Notes: generated by a model not told the origin, from the letters alone. A DNA stretch of 64,000 nt from CAIUGU01 sp965279735 (GCA_965279735.1 OZ257260.1:1736001-1800000); one strand, 5' to 3'; shown: positions 8,300 to 17,659, counted from the stretch's first letter. Program-made: numbers and translations.

Positions 8300-11055
8300 G
8301 CCGGCACCTGCGCACAACCCTCCGGCACTTTCCCCTGACGTGGCCGCGCATTCTCGCGGTGGCGGCGCTGGTGGTGATCGCGCTTCTGAACGGCATCCCT
8401 GCGGCCAATGCGTGCACGGCCAATGGCTGCATCACGGTGGGTCCGCGCCTCGCGAGCGTCAACTCTTCGCGCGGCTACCTGCTGAACGCCCTGCTGGGCA
8501 ACCTGACCGGTTCGACATTGACAGTGACGGCGCTCGACTGGAACGCCATTGCCGTAGCCGATGTCGGCCTGGCCAAGACCCTCGAGGCGTTGCAGGCAAC
8601 GCTCTCGGTCTCGACACCTGCCCAAGCGCTCAGCGCAGATGCGACGGTGGCACAACTGCTCGGAGCGCTCGCAACGGTCACGGGCAACGAAGGCAGTGCA
8701 TCGGCCTCGAGCGCGTTGACCACCCTGCGTTCGCAACTCACCCTGGTCAGCGGCACGATCAAGCTCGGCGACCTGCTCTCCACCAACGGCGCGACAGGCA
8801 ACACACGGCTCAATGTTCTCGACCTCGTGAGCGGCATTCTGCAGCTTTACAACTACCGCAACGTCGCGACGACGCCTTCGCCCATCGGACTGAACGGCAT
8901 TGACGTCGGCGTAGCCAGCATCGGGACACTGCAGTTGTGGGCACAGGTAGTGGAGCCGCCGGTCTATATCTGCGGACCGGTCAGCAGCCAGTTCTATACG
9001 GCCGCCATCCGCGTGAAGCTCGCGCTGAATCTGGTCACGCTGAATCTTCCGGTGACCACATTGACAGCGCTCCTCGGCGTATCGACGGCGGAGGTCAAAA
9101 TCAGCAATCTCGATGTGTACGTCGACATTGCGCGAGGCCAGGGCACGATCACCGCAGTCAACGCCATCGCCAACACGCTCACCGTCCAGGCGACACCCGG
9201 CGTGGCCGACATCTGGATCGGCACGATCAGCAACGCCAACTTCTTTACCCGCGGTCATGCGCTGGTCGCCGGCGACCTCGACTACGCGACAATCGGTTCG
9301 GTCAAGATCAATGCGTTGACGGTAGCGCTCAAGGCCAAGACCCACTCACAGGGACAGGCCCCGATCCAGCGCACGCTGAGCTTCACGACTCCGTATCCCA
9401 ACACCCAGACGGCTCAAACCAACGCATCGTTCGCGACCAACCTGGCCGGCTCGCTGATCACCAACCTGAGCATCGATACCACGCCCGACTTCGGACTTCT
9501 GGATGCACTGGTCCAGCCCGTCCTGAAGATAGTCGTCCAGACCGGACTGACGACCATCCTCGGTCCCATTCTCAACACGCTCGTCAATCCGTTGCTGGAG
9601 CTGCTCGGCATCCGGCTCGGCGAAGTGGATGTGACGGCGGGGGGTGCCTTCTATCTGTGTACGGTCGCGGGGAACGTCTATGCGGACAGCAATCACAGCG
9701 CACTGAAGGAGCTGGGCGAAAGCGGGACAGGACTCACCCTGTACGCGAAGCTGGTCAGCAGCGGCAGTCCGACCCTGGCAAGTGACGTCGCAGTTGTCGA
9801 CCCGACTACAGGCGCATTCACTTTCAGCAATATCGCCTCCACGACCTACTCGTTGCTCATCGACACCAGCAACACGAAGAGCGACATCACGGTCACTCCT
9901 TCGACCGGCTGGATCGCGACCGAAGTACCGACGCTGACTCGCAGCGTCACCGTCGCCAATACGTCCACCGCAGATGTGTCGGGCCTGACGTTCGGTCTCT
10001 ACAACGGCAGCAAGCTGATCGGCAGCGTCTTCAACGACAACGGCATCACCGGCGGCACGGCCAACAACGGCACGCGCGACGGTGCAGAAGCCGGCCTGGC
10101 AGGCATCACGGTTGCAGTGACCAACAACGCCGGCAGTACGACTTACGACAGCGCAGTGACTGCTGACCAGGGCAGCTATACGCTCTGGATTCCCGCCAGC
10201 GCAGGGGCCAATCCGCTGAAGCTCATCGAGACCAATGGCGCCAGTTATTTCTCGATTGCAGGGAGCACCGGAACGACAAGCGGAACTTACACCCGCACTA
10301 CCGACACGGTGGCGTTCACGCATGTGGTGGGATCGACCTACACGGGCGTGAACTTTGCCGATGTCCCCGCCAACCTTTTCCTTCCCGATGGCCAGCAGAC
10401 GGCTTTGCCTGGAACGGTGGTGTTCTATCCGCACAGCTATACCGCAGGCAGTGCGGGACAGCTGACCGTGACGCTGTCCGCGCCGAACCCGGCGACCTGG
10501 AGCCAGATCGTCTACATCGACAGCAACTGCAACGCTGCGATCGATGCGGGCGAACCCGTGCTGAGCGCTGCGCAGTCGTTGACGACCAGTCAGAAACTCT
10601 GCACGGTCGTGCGGGTGTCGATTCCGGCAGCAGCGCCTTACGACGCGCATTCAACGGTGACGCTGTCAGCGAGCTTCAGCTATGCGAACAGTGCGGTGAC
10701 GGCCGCGGAGACCCGCAATGACATCACCATCGTGGGCAATGCCACCGCTGCCGGATTGCGCCTGGCCAAGACCGTGGACAAAGCCACCGCCAAATCCGGG
10801 GACGTCATCACCTACACCGTCAGTTACGACAATCGCAGCAGCTCGACGCTCTCGACGCTGAAGATCTACGACACGACCCCCGCCTACACGGTCTTCAACA
10901 GCGCCGCCTGTGGCGCCCTGCCGACCGGCATGACTGCGTGTACCTTGACGACACAACCTGCCGCAGGCGTCGCCGGCCCCATCCAGTGGAGCTTCACGGG
11001 CCAGTTGCTGCCGGGCGCAACCGGCTCAGTGACTTTCGCGGTCACACTGCAGTAA
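8296..11055 (+). CDS. large secreted protein with SdrD-B-like and DUF11 C-terminal domains
   Basis: I chose the ATG at 8296 because it overlaps the preceding stop (ATGA), giving 919 residues; the frame stays open further upstream but only inside the previous gene. An N-terminal hydrophobic segment (about 20-40, ending NAC) should be a signal peptide. Residues about 40-450 form a Leu/Ala/Thr/Val-rich region with predicted helices (LLNALLGNLTGS, LVSGILQLYNY) and few charges. SdrD-B/collagen-binding-B-like domains follow (VAGNVYADSNHSALKELGESG; LIGSVFNDNGITGG), and a DUF11 domain ends the protein (LAKTVDKATAKSGDVITYTVSYDN). Translational coupling to the barrel protein suggests they work together at the cell surface. 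It ends five bases before a convergent lipoprotein gene. Molecular function unknown. Confidence 0.85.
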   Translation: MSRHLRTTLRHFPLTWPRILAVAALVVIALLNGIPAANACTANGCITVGPRLASVNSSRGYLLNALLGNLTGSTLTVTALDWNAIAVADVGLAKTLEALQATLSVSTPAQALSADATVAQLLGALATVTGNEGSASASSALTTLRSQLTLVSGTIKLGDLLSTNGATGNTRLNVLDLVSGILQLYNYRNVATTPSPIGLNGIDVGVASIGTLQLWAQVVEPPVYICGPVSSQFYTAAIRVKLALNLVTLNLPVTTLTALLGVSTAEVKISNLDVYVDIARGQGTITAVNAIANTLTVQATPGVADIWIGTISNANFFTRGHALVAGDLDYATIGSVKINALTVALKAKTHSQGQAPIQRTLSFTTPYPNTQTAQTNASFATNLAGSLITNLSIDTTPDFGLLDALVQPVLKIVVQTGLTTILGPILNTLVNPLLELLGIRLGEVDVTAGGAFYLCTVAGNVYADSNHSALKELGESGTGLTLYAKLVSSGSPTLASDVAVVDPTTGAFTFSNIASTTYSLLIDTSNTKSDITVTPSTGWIATEVPTLTRSVTVANTSTADVSGLTFGLYNGSKLIGSVFNDNGITGGTANNGTRDGAEAGLAGITVAVTNNAGSTTYDSAVTADQGSYTLWIPASAGANPLKLIETNGASYFSIAGSTGTTSGTYTRTTDTVAFTHVVGSTYTGVNFADVPANLFLPDGQQTALPGTVVFYPHSYTAGSAGQLTVTLSAPNPATWSQIVYIDSNCNAAIDAGEPVLSAAQSLTTSQKLCTVVRVSIPAAAPYDAHSTVTLSASFSYANSAVTAAETRNDITIVGNATAAGLRLAKTVDKATAKSGDVITYTVSYDNRSSSTLSTLKIYDTTPAYTVFNSAACGALPTGMTACTLTTQPAAGVAGPIQWSFTGQLLPGATGSVTFAVTLQ

Positions 11056-11060
11056 CAACT

Positions 11061-11327
11061 TCAGTGGCCTGGCACGCGGCGCGAAAGCGCCTCGCGCAGA
11101 TCCTGCATGGAATGACGTGTGCAGGTGCTTCCGTACATTCCGTTCCCTCCACAGACCATCACCGAATTCACGCTCGGCTGGGAAGCGCCTGTGAAATTCC
11201 CCTGCATCCGTTCAGACATCGGTGCTGTGGCGCGGGCTGCAGCCATGTCGGCACACCCCGTCAGCATCGACACTGCAACGACCAGGACAGCGAGAGACAG
11301 GTAATGGACAAGCGTTCGGCTAGACAT
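11061..11327 (-). CDS. small lipoprotein of unknown function
   Basis: The 88-residue protein starts at an ATG preceded by GGAGGT seven to eight bases upstream, which decides the start over a longer upstream frame. It opens MSSRTLVHYL, continues with a hydrophobic core and reaches a lipobox LTGC, so it should be acylated and exported. The short mature part (ADMAAARATAP, then CGGNGMYGSTCTRHSMQDLREALSRR) has two extra cysteines that could form a disulfide. No known domain is recognised. It is convergent with the preceding surface-protein operon. Confidence 0.75.
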   Translation of the reverse strand: MSSRTLVHYLSLAVLVVAVSMLTGCADMAAARATAPMSERMQGNFTGASQPSVNSVMVCGGNGMYGSTCTRHSMQDLREALSRRVPGH

Positions 11328-11803
11328 GACGGACCTCCAATCGGGTGATCTCGATTGGTGCTTTGCAGCATGCATGCCAGAGGTATCCGTGGCTCATCCA
11401 TGGTCCTGTTATTTATTGATATTTTATATTTCAGCTCTAAAGCAATCCGGTTGCCCAGACCCTGCAAAAAGCCGCTGCTGCACTACAGGGATGCAAGGCT
11501 TTGTGCGCTGCGGCACATTGCTGATCAAAGATTGAGCAGGCTTCAAAGACCCACGCGCTGCACACCTGGCTGAAAACTCCGGATCACATAGGGCGCCGGA
11601 CTGGACGAGCGCCCGCCGCTGCTTACGAGCGATTCATGACAGCAATCGCGATCGCTTCTGGAAAAATTTTCACGCGCGCCGACTCTGCGAACGATGGGAA
11701 TTTTTTTCACGAATATTTAATGCAAGTTCAAGGCTCGCAGTGGAACTCCCTTGCACGGTTGTCCCTCGAAAGAAGCTTGCGATGAAGACAAGGAGCGCCG
11801 CCC
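11328..11803. other. intergenic region with AT-rich patches
   Basis: About 475 bases separate the minus-strand lipoprotein gene from the plus-strand small gene at 11804. Two AT-rich patches stand out in this GC-rich DNA: 11404-11445 (TTATTTATTGATATTTTATATTT), a likely promoter area for the lipoprotein gene on the minus strand, and 11698-11725 (runs of T then AATATTTAAT), possibly serving the plus-strand gene. I see no coding sequence that I can support. Confidence 0.4.
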
Positions 11804-11986
11804 ATGCAGATCGAATCGTGGAACCTGTGGCAACAGGAAGTGGTGGCGGTGATCCGCGCTGATTTCGTGACCGTGCTGGACGACATCGGTACCGACGAGA
11901 TCGACTGGGAAACATGGCGGCCGTTTTTTGAGGAGGGCCGCACGCCGCAGGATGCAGTCAAGCGCGCGTTCGCAAACGATCTTTGA
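11804..11986 (+). CDS. small acidic hypothetical protein
   Basis: The 60-residue protein begins MQIESWNLWQQEV and is rich in Trp, Asp and Glu (DDIGTDEIDWETWRPFFEEGRTP). The ribosome site AAGGAG lies about ten bases upstream. There is no signal peptide. The ordered alternation of helices and the strong ribosome site favour a real gene. It is convergent with the GIY-YIG gene, nine bases away. Function unknown. Confidence 0.6.
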   Translation: MQIESWNLWQQEVVAVIRADFVTVLDDIGTDEIDWETWRPFFEEGRTPQDAVKRAFANDL

Positions 11987-11995
11987 AAATTCGCG

Positions 11996-12268
11996 CTAGC
12001 CGGGTGCGCCGCCTGCGATCAACTGCTCTTTCTGCGATTTTGTCAGGCGCTTGATCCTGCGCTCGCGCTTCGAGGCCACGGAGCGGGACTCGACGGCCTC
12101 CTCGTAGACCAGCGCCACAGGCCTGCGAGTGCGCGTGTAACGTGCGCCGAGCACATCGCTGGAATTGTGTTCCTCGATGCGACGAACGACCTCTCGCGTG
12201 ATGCCTGTATAGAGCGTGCCATCGGCGCAGCGTACGACGTAAACCTTCCAGTCCATCTCTTCCATCAT
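11996..12268 (-). CDS. GIY-YIG nuclease superfamily protein
   Basis: The 90-residue protein is the size of the stand-alone YhbQ/UPF0213-type GIY-YIG domain. It shows the motif as VYVVRCADGTLYTGIT, followed by the conserved Arg (TREVVRRIEEHN), the ARYT segment, and the late Glu-containing helix region (LVYEEAVESRSVASKRERRIKRL). Members of this family are small DNA nucleases or DNA-damage-related proteins; the substrate is not known here. Its ATG overlaps the end of the DUF3037 gene by four bases, so it is the last gene of a four-gene minus-strand run. Confidence 0.9.
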   Translation of the reverse strand: MMEEMDWKVYVVRCADGTLYTGITREVVRRIEEHNSSDVLGARYTRTRRPVALVYEEAVESRSVASKRERRIKRLTKSQKEQLIAGGAPG

Positions 12269-12666
12269 TGCACCGCCGGCGGAGAACGAACGACTGTCTC
12301 GAGCAGGCGCTCGAGAGCCGCACGGGGATCGTCACACCTGCCTGTGTGTACGGGAGACAGCTGGATCATGGTGCTGCGGGGCGCCACGAGCCAGTGAAAT
12401 CGTTCGCGCTGCGACAGTCGGCCGATCGGTCCTGCATCGGCACCCCCGGCACAGATCGCTGGAATGCTCGCCACATGCAGCCGCACCTGTTCGAGATCAA
12501 GCGCGGGATCGAGTACCCGCAGGCGCGCAACATCGATGTCGATGCGGGCCTCTAGGAAGTCGAGTTCAGGGCATGAAAGAATCACACCGACGTTGATGAA
12601 CTCCCCGCGCTCGACGCGAGGCACCACCCTCACGATGGCGTAGTCATACGCTGCGGGCTTGCGCAC
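12265..12666 (-). CDS. DUF3037 family protein
   Basis: I start at a GTG at 12666 because AGGAGG lies seven bases upstream; this gives 133 residues beginning MRKPAAYDYAIVRVVPR. The YDYAIVRVVPRVERGEFINVGV segment is the hallmark of DUF3037. It overlaps the end of the HipA-like kinase gene by 23 bases. DUF3037 genes are commonly found immediately beside HipA-family kinase genes, and this pair repeats that arrangement, so they probably act together. The biochemical role of DUF3037 is unknown. Confidence 0.85.
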   Translation of the reverse strand: MRKPAAYDYAIVRVVPRVERGEFINVGVILSCPELDFLEARIDIDVARLRVLDPALDLEQVRLHVASIPAICAGGADAGPIGRLSQRERFHWLVAPRSTMIQLSPVHTGRCDDPRAALERLLETVVRSPPAVQ

Positions 12667-13435
12667 GAATCGCCTCCTCTGCAAAAGCACGGGGTGCGGC
12701 GATCCTGCGCAGCAGATAGTCCGCATAGGCAGCCCGATATTCCGCCGGACCTGCAAATGCCGCGCTTCCACTCTCATGGAACCAGCTGTCCGGCACCTGT
12801 GCCAGCAGGCCATGAACGAGATCGGCCGTGACCAGCGCACTCAACTCACCGTCGACTTCACGCAGGCGCGAGGCGAATGGCAGCAACACGTGTTCCATCA
12901 CGCGTGTGAAGGGATCCTGGCTGCGGACAGCCGGGTTGTCCCAGGCATGATGAAAATACAGCGCGGCACCATGATCGATGAGCGTCAGCCGCCGATGCCA
13001 GACCAGCATGTTGGTGTTGCGTGCGGTCCTGTCGACGTTGGTAACAAACGCATCGAACCAGACAATGCGCGAAGCAAGCAGCGCGTCCGGCTGTTCGGCT
13101 ACGGGGTCGAACATCACGGCACCCGGCAGATAGTCGAGCGCAATGTTGACACCGCTGCTGGCCCGGATGAGTTGCTGGATCTCGGCGTCCGGTTCCGTTC
13201 TGGCCAGGTCCGGATCGAGTTCCATGAGCACGATCTCCGGTACTGGCAAACCCAGTGCCCGCGCCAGCTCGCCAGCGACCAGCTCGGCGATCAAGGCTTT
13301 CGGACCTTGCCCTGCCCCGCGGAACTTCAGCACGTACATGCCGGCATCGTCGGCCTCGACAATGGCAGGCAGCGAGCCGCCTTCACGCAGCGGCGTGACG
13401 TAACGGGTCGCCAGAACTGTCCTGAGTTCAGTCAT
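12644..13435 (-). CDS. HipA-family kinase-like protein
   Basis: The 263-residue protein has the compact HipA-like fold seen next to DUF3037: an N-terminal KFRGAGQGPKALIAELVAGELARALGLPVP segment (nucleotide-binding Lys and helix), the catalytic-loop-like VTNVDRTARNTNMLV, and the metal-binding LIDHGAALYFH. It is shorter than classical HipA (about 440 residues) and has no HipB-like antitoxin beside it, so it should not be called a HipBA toxin. The ATG overlaps the stop of the glutamate-synthase-like gene upstream (ATGA). Confidence 0.8.
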   Translation of the reverse strand: MTELRTVLATRYVTPLREGGSLPAIVEADDAGMYVLKFRGAGQGPKALIAELVAGELARALGLPVPEIVLMELDPDLARTEPDAEIQQLIRASSGVNIALDYLPGAVMFDPVAEQPDALLASRIVWFDAFVTNVDRTARNTNMLVWHRRLTLIDHGAALYFHHAWDNPAVRSQDPFTRVMEHVLLPFASRLREVDGELSALVTADLVHGLLAQVPDSWFHESGSAAFAGPAEYRAAYADYLLRRIAAPRAFAEEAIRAQARSV

Positions 13436-15063
13436 CCCCAGCTCGCGCCCACAGGATCGAAACTTTCCGCATTCGCCATTTTCCAGCTCGCATCGTAAAA
13501 GTCGTTGGGCTTCCGCGGAGCAAGCAGCTGCCCCGCTTCCAGGAAAGTATGCAGTTGTGAAAACAGCCTGATCTCCGCCTGGCTCACCCGGCGAACGAGA
13601 TGATGCGGCCCGAGCTGGTCAGGATGAGTGAGCCCGGCAGCCGCGAGAATCTCCGCCAGCGCATGCACCGTATTGTGATGGAAGCTGCGTACCCGCTCCG
13701 CCTTGTCCGGGACCACGATGGCACGCTGGCGCAAGGCATCCTGTGTCGCAACCCCCGTTGGGCAACGATTCGTGTGGCAGTTGCGGGACTGGATGCAGCC
13801 GACGGCGAACATGAAGCCGCGGGCCGAGTTGGCCCAGTCGGCACCCAGTGCCAGAACGCACGCGATGTCGAAGGCGCTGATGATCTTGCCGCTGGCGCCC
13901 AGGCAGATCTTGTCCCGCAATCCTGTACCGACCAGCGTGTTGTGGATGAAGAGCAACCCTTCACGCATCGGCACGCCGAGGTGATCGCTGAATTCGACGG
14001 GCGCCGCGCCAGTGCCGCCTTCCTTGCCATCGATCACGATGAAGTCAGGCAGGATCCCGGTCGCAAGCATCGCCTTCACGATGCCCATGAATTCCCAGGG
14101 ATGGCCGAGGCACAGCTTGAAGCCCACCGGCTTGCCCCCTGACAGCTCACGCAACCGCGCGACGAACTGCATCATCTCGATCGGTGTGGAAAACGCGCCA
14201 TGGCGTGAGGGTGAAACGCAGTCCACTCCTTTTTGCACCCCACGCGTCGCCGCGATTTCCGCTGTCACTTTGCGGCCGGGGAGAATGCCGCCGTGTCCGG
14301 GTTTGGCGCCCTGGCTCAACTTGATCTCGATCATTTTCACCTGGGGAACCGTCGCCTGTTCCGCGAAGCGCTCCGGATCGAAACTGCCGTCCGGCTTGCG
14401 GCAACCGAAATAGCCGCTGCCGATTTCCCAGATCAGGTCGCCGCCGTGCTCGCGGTGATACGGGCTGATCCCGCCTTCGCCGGTGTCGTGCGCAAAGCCG
14501 CCGAGCTGCGCGCCCCGGTTCAGCGAACGAATCGCGTTGGCACTCAGCGCCCCGAAACTCATCGCCGAGATATTGAGGATCGACGTCGAATACGGAGCCG
14601 TGCACTGCGGCCCGCCGACCAGCACGCGGAACTTGCCGGCATCCGCGAGTGGTGCAGGCCGCGTGGAATGGTTGATGAACTCGAAACCCTGTCCGTAGAC
14701 ATCCGTGGTCGTGCCAAAAGGCCGGTCGCTGTTCTCGTTCTTGGCGCGCGCATAGACGAGGGAGCGCTGCTCGCGCGAGAACGGCAGCCTGTCATCGTCG
14801 GCCTCGAGCAGGTACTGGCGGATCTCGGGCCGGATGCTTTCCACCAGGTAACGGATATGGCCGAGGACCGGATAGTTGCGCAGGACCGCGCGCCGCGTCT
14901 GACAGAGGTCGTAGACGCCGACGAGAGAAAGGATGCCGGCACACAGCGTGAAAGGCCACAGCCAGGAGACCTGGTCGATGTAAGGGAGGGACAGGAACGC
15001 AAACAGCACGCAGAAAACGAAGGAGGCGTAGCGGCTGAGCAGGGACAGGGACTGGGCCTGCAT
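13432..15063 (-). CDS. FMN-binding glutamate synthase family protein (GltB2-like)
   Basis: From the ATG at 15063 the protein has 543 residues. Two hydrophobic N-terminal segments (SFVFCVLFAFLSLPYI; LWPFTLCAGILSLVGVYDL) anchor it in the membrane. The rest is the FMN-binding glutamate synthase central barrel: ISAMSFGALS, GEGGISPYH, SQGAKPGHGGILPG, the VDCVSPSRH segment, and DGKEGGTGAAP. Cysteines in CIQSRNCHTNRCPTG have the C-x5-C-x4-C spacing of the 3Fe-4S cluster of glutamate synthase. It lacks the glutaminase domain, so it is an orphan relative of GltB whose substrate is unknown. It is divergent from the MmgE/PrpD gene and first of a run ending in the GIY-YIG gene. Confidence 0.88.
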   Translation of the reverse strand: MQAQSLSLLSRYASFVFCVLFAFLSLPYIDQVSWLWPFTLCAGILSLVGVYDLCQTRRAVLRNYPVLGHIRYLVESIRPEIRQYLLEADDDRLPFSREQRSLVYARAKNENSDRPFGTTTDVYGQGFEFINHSTRPAPLADAGKFRVLVGGPQCTAPYSTSILNISAMSFGALSANAIRSLNRGAQLGGFAHDTGEGGISPYHREHGGDLIWEIGSGYFGCRKPDGSFDPERFAEQATVPQVKMIEIKLSQGAKPGHGGILPGRKVTAEIAATRGVQKGVDCVSPSRHGAFSTPIEMMQFVARLRELSGGKPVGFKLCLGHPWEFMGIVKAMLATGILPDFIVIDGKEGGTGAAPVEFSDHLGVPMREGLLFIHNTLVGTGLRDKICLGASGKIISAFDIACVLALGADWANSARGFMFAVGCIQSRNCHTNRCPTGVATQDALRQRAIVVPDKAERVRSFHHNTVHALAEILAAAGLTHPDQLGPHHLVRRVSQAEIRLFSQLHTFLEAGQLLAPRKPNDFYDASWKMANAESFDPVGASWG

Positions 15064-15249
15064 TAGCGTTGTGGCAGACCGGTCAGCATGAAATCCCTCG
15101 TCGCTCCCCGCGGTTTTGCGGCCTCCGCACGTTATGACCAAGGAGCATCAAAGGCAAGCGCGGGCAGATACCAATCCCGGGTGAATTCTGGCAGCCTTGG
15201 TGCCCGTTTGCGGACCCCCTCCCCAACCATTCCATCCGGAGCAGAAGAC

Positions 15250-16659
15250 TTGGATCAGCCAGCCGCCCAGATCACCTCAGCCGCCCTGCGCTTCATCGAA
15301 GAAGCGGACTATGCCTCCCTGCCGGCCGAAGCATTGCGGATCGGGCGCCGCTGCATGCTCGATACGGTCGGCCTTTACCTGGCCGGCGCTTCCGAATCCA
15401 GCCTCGCGATCCTGATTGACGATGCACTCGACCAGGGGGGCCGACCCGACGCCCTCGTCATCGGTGCGGGCACTCGCAAGGCACCTGCGGCGCTCGCCGC
15501 TCGCGTCCTCGGCACGGCAGGCCATGCCCACGACTGGGACGACACGCAGGTCTCCCATGATCCCGCGCATGTCTATGGCCTGCTGACTCATCCGTCCGTG
15601 CCGCCGCTCACTGCCGGACTGGTCATGGCCCAGCGCCTCGGCAACGTTGACGGCAAGGCGCTCATGCTGGCTTTCCAGGTCGGGTTCGAAGTCGAGTCGA
15701 AGATCGCGGAATGGATGACGCCGCGCCACTACCGCCGTGGACATCATTCGAGTGGCACCGTCGGAACCTTCGGTGCCTGTGCTGCTGCAGCCAAGCTCCT
15801 CGGACTCAAGGGCCTCGAACTCGCCCATGCGCTTGGCATCGCGGCCAGCTTTGCGGCAGGCATTCGCGCCAGTTTCGGCACGATGACCAAGCCTTTGCAT
15901 GTGGGTCGCGCATCGGAAAACGGTGTGACCGCCGCTCTTCTGGCATCGCGGGGCTTCACCGCCGATCCGACCGTGCTCGACGGCCAGTGGGGATTCTTCT
16001 CTGTCATGGGTGAAGGCTTCAGCCCCGACAAGATCTCGCAGGGCTTCGGGAAGGAACTCACGATCGTCAATCCGGGCGTCAGCATCAAGCCGTACCCGTC
16101 GGGCATCCTTACGCACCAGTCGATGGATGCGATGCTCGCCCTCGTGCTGAAGCACGACCTCAAGCCGGAACAGGTGGAAAAGGTCGGGTTCTACGCCGGC
16201 CGCAACATCACCGAGCCCATCCGCTATCCGATTGCACGGAACCATTTGCAGGCAAAGTTCTCCATGCCTGCATTGCTTTCCATGATCGTGCTGTGCCGCC
16301 GGGCGAGTCACCATGAATTCAGCGACGCGTTCGTTTCGTCTGCCGCCATGCAGGACCTGCAGCGCCGCACCGAAGTCCATGTCGATCCGGTCATCGATGC
16401 TGCCGGTTACGACAAGATCCGCTCGCGGATCGAAGTGGTCACGAAGGATGGCCGCACGCTGGTCGAATGGGCGGATGAGCGTTATCGCGGTGGCCCTTCG
16501 AACCCGATCAGCGATGCGGACCTCGAAGGCAAGTTCCGGATGTGCGCGGAAGGCGCCATCGACACTGCTCGCCAGGACGAGCTGGTCGCGGCGATCCGCG
16601 GCGTGGATTCGCTGGACAATGCCTCGAAGCTGGCCGAGCTGATGATCTTTACCGCCTGA
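15250..16659 (+). CDS. MmgE/PrpD family protein (first copy)
   Basis: The frame is open from an ATG at 15088, but that start would sit 24 bases from the divergent gene and adds a low-complexity, basic N-terminus. I prefer the TTG at 15250, preceded by GGAG nine bases upstream, giving 469 residues starting MDQPAAQITSAALRFIEE, the normal family beginning. The all-helical N-terminal domain includes RRCMLDTVGLYLAG, HAHDWDDTQ and the HHSSGTVGTFGACAAAAKLLGL core; the C-terminal part begins near KPYPSGILTHQSMDA. The family includes 2-methylcitrate dehydratase and cis-aconitate decarboxylase. Position ahead of a tricarboxylate transporter suggests a tricarboxylate-like substrate. Confidence 0.85.
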   Translation: MDQPAAQITSAALRFIEEADYASLPAEALRIGRRCMLDTVGLYLAGASESSLAILIDDALDQGGRPDALVIGAGTRKAPAALAARVLGTAGHAHDWDDTQVSHDPAHVYGLLTHPSVPPLTAGLVMAQRLGNVDGKALMLAFQVGFEVESKIAEWMTPRHYRRGHHSSGTVGTFGACAAAAKLLGLKGLELAHALGIAASFAAGIRASFGTMTKPLHVGRASENGVTAALLASRGFTADPTVLDGQWGFFSVMGEGFSPDKISQGFGKELTIVNPGVSIKPYPSGILTHQSMDAMLALVLKHDLKPEQVEKVGFYAGRNITEPIRYPIARNHLQAKFSMPALLSMIVLCRRASHHEFSDAFVSSAAMQDLQRRTEVHVDPVIDAAGYDKIRSRIEVVTKDGRTLVEWADERYRGGPSNPISDADLEGKFRMCAEGAIDTARQDELVAAIRGVDSLDNASKLAELMIFTA

Positions 16660-16705
16660 TACCTGGCGGCTCGGCCGCCCGGGCAAACGACTGTTGGGGG
16701 AATTG

Positions 16706-17659
16706 ATGCGCGTCTCTATTAAAAAAATGGCCTTGATCGCAACGCTGGCGTTTGCCACGACTGCGTTTGCGGCACCTGCGAAGTATCCGCAGAAAGTCGT
16801 CACGCTGGTTACGCACTCAAGCCCAGGCGCCGGGGGCGATGTCTTCCTGCGCGAGATGGCGCGCGTGTTGCCCAAGTACATCGATGCCACCTTCGTGGTC
16901 CGGAACATTCCCGGTGGCAGCGGCGCCCGCGCGATTGCGTTCGTCGCCAACGCCAAGCCCGATGGCCAGACGATCTACGGCACTACGCCGACGTATGTCT
17001 ACACGTCGCTGATGAGCTCGCCGCCCAAGACGTACAAGGATCTTGATCCACTCGTGAACGTGTTCATGGATCCTGAAGTGGTCTACACGCGCACCAACGG
17101 TCCGTTCAAGACGATCAAGGACCTGGTCGATCACGCCAGCAAGAACCGCAGCGGCTGGGGCGCAGCGAATCCGGCATCGCTCGAACGCCAGGCAGCGGAG
17201 CAGCTGAAGGCCGCCACAAAAGTGAAGGCGGCCATCGTCTCGCACGAAGGCGGCGGCGAGATGATGATCAACGTGTTGAATGGCACGCTCGACATGGGCG
17301 TTGGCGAGTACCAGGAGCTGCGCGCACAGCTGGCGGGCGGCAAGATCCGGGTGCTCGCGACTTTCAATCCAGAGCGCATCCCGGTGTTTCCCGACGTACC
17401 GACTCTCAAAGAGCTGGGCTACGACGTGGTGCTCGAGAAGTTCCGCGGCTTCGCCGCGCCGAAGGGAATGTCGCCGGACATCATCCGCATCTGGGAGGCC
17501 GCGATTCCGCAGGTCCTGGCCGATCCGGATTTCAAGAAGGTCTATGACGCGGAAGCGCTGATCCCGAGCTTCATTCCGCACAGCCAGTACGGCGCGTTCA
17601 CGGAGAAATTTGCCGGGAACGCCAGGACCTTCCTCAAGAGCACGGGCGTCATCAAGTAA
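16706..17659 (+). CDS. tctC: tripartite tricarboxylate transporter substrate-binding protein (TctC/Bug family)
   Basis: The ATG at 16706 is preceded by GGGGGA; the protein has 317 residues. A signal peptide ends around AFAAPAKYPQK. The mature protein is a Bug-type periplasmic binding protein with the usual elements: VTLVTHSSPGAGGDVFLREMA (ligand loop), VRNIPGGSGARAIAFVANA, and the late KFRGFAAPKGMSPDIIRIWE segment. It delivers a carboxylate ligand to the TctA/TctB membrane pair encoded directly downstream (4-base gap to tctB). The ligand cannot be read from sequence; flanking MmgE/PrpD enzymes point to a citrate-like compound. Confidence 0.9.
   Translation: MRVSIKKMALIATLAFATTAFAAPAKYPQKVVTLVTHSSPGAGGDVFLREMARVLPKYIDATFVVRNIPGGSGARAIAFVANAKPDGQTIYGTTPTYVYTSLMSSPPKTYKDLDPLVNVFMDPEVVYTRTNGPFKTIKDLVDHASKNRSGWGAANPASLERQAAEQLKAATKVKAAIVSHEGGGEMMINVLNGTLDMGVGEYQELRAQLAGGKIRVLATFNPERIPVFPDVPTLKELGYDVVLEKFRGFAAPKGMSPDIIRIWEAAIPQVLADPDFKKVYDAEALIPSFIPHSQYGAFTEKFAGNARTFLKSTGVIK

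Noticed and set aside
12644..13435. HipBA toxin-antitoxin system
   Set aside because: No HipB-like antitoxin is nearby; the partner is DUF3037 and the kinase is shorter than HipA.
15088..15249. Longer N-terminus of the first MmgE/PrpD protein
   Set aside because: It would begin 24 bases from a divergent gene and adds a basic low-complexity segment; the TTG at 15250 has a ribosome site.
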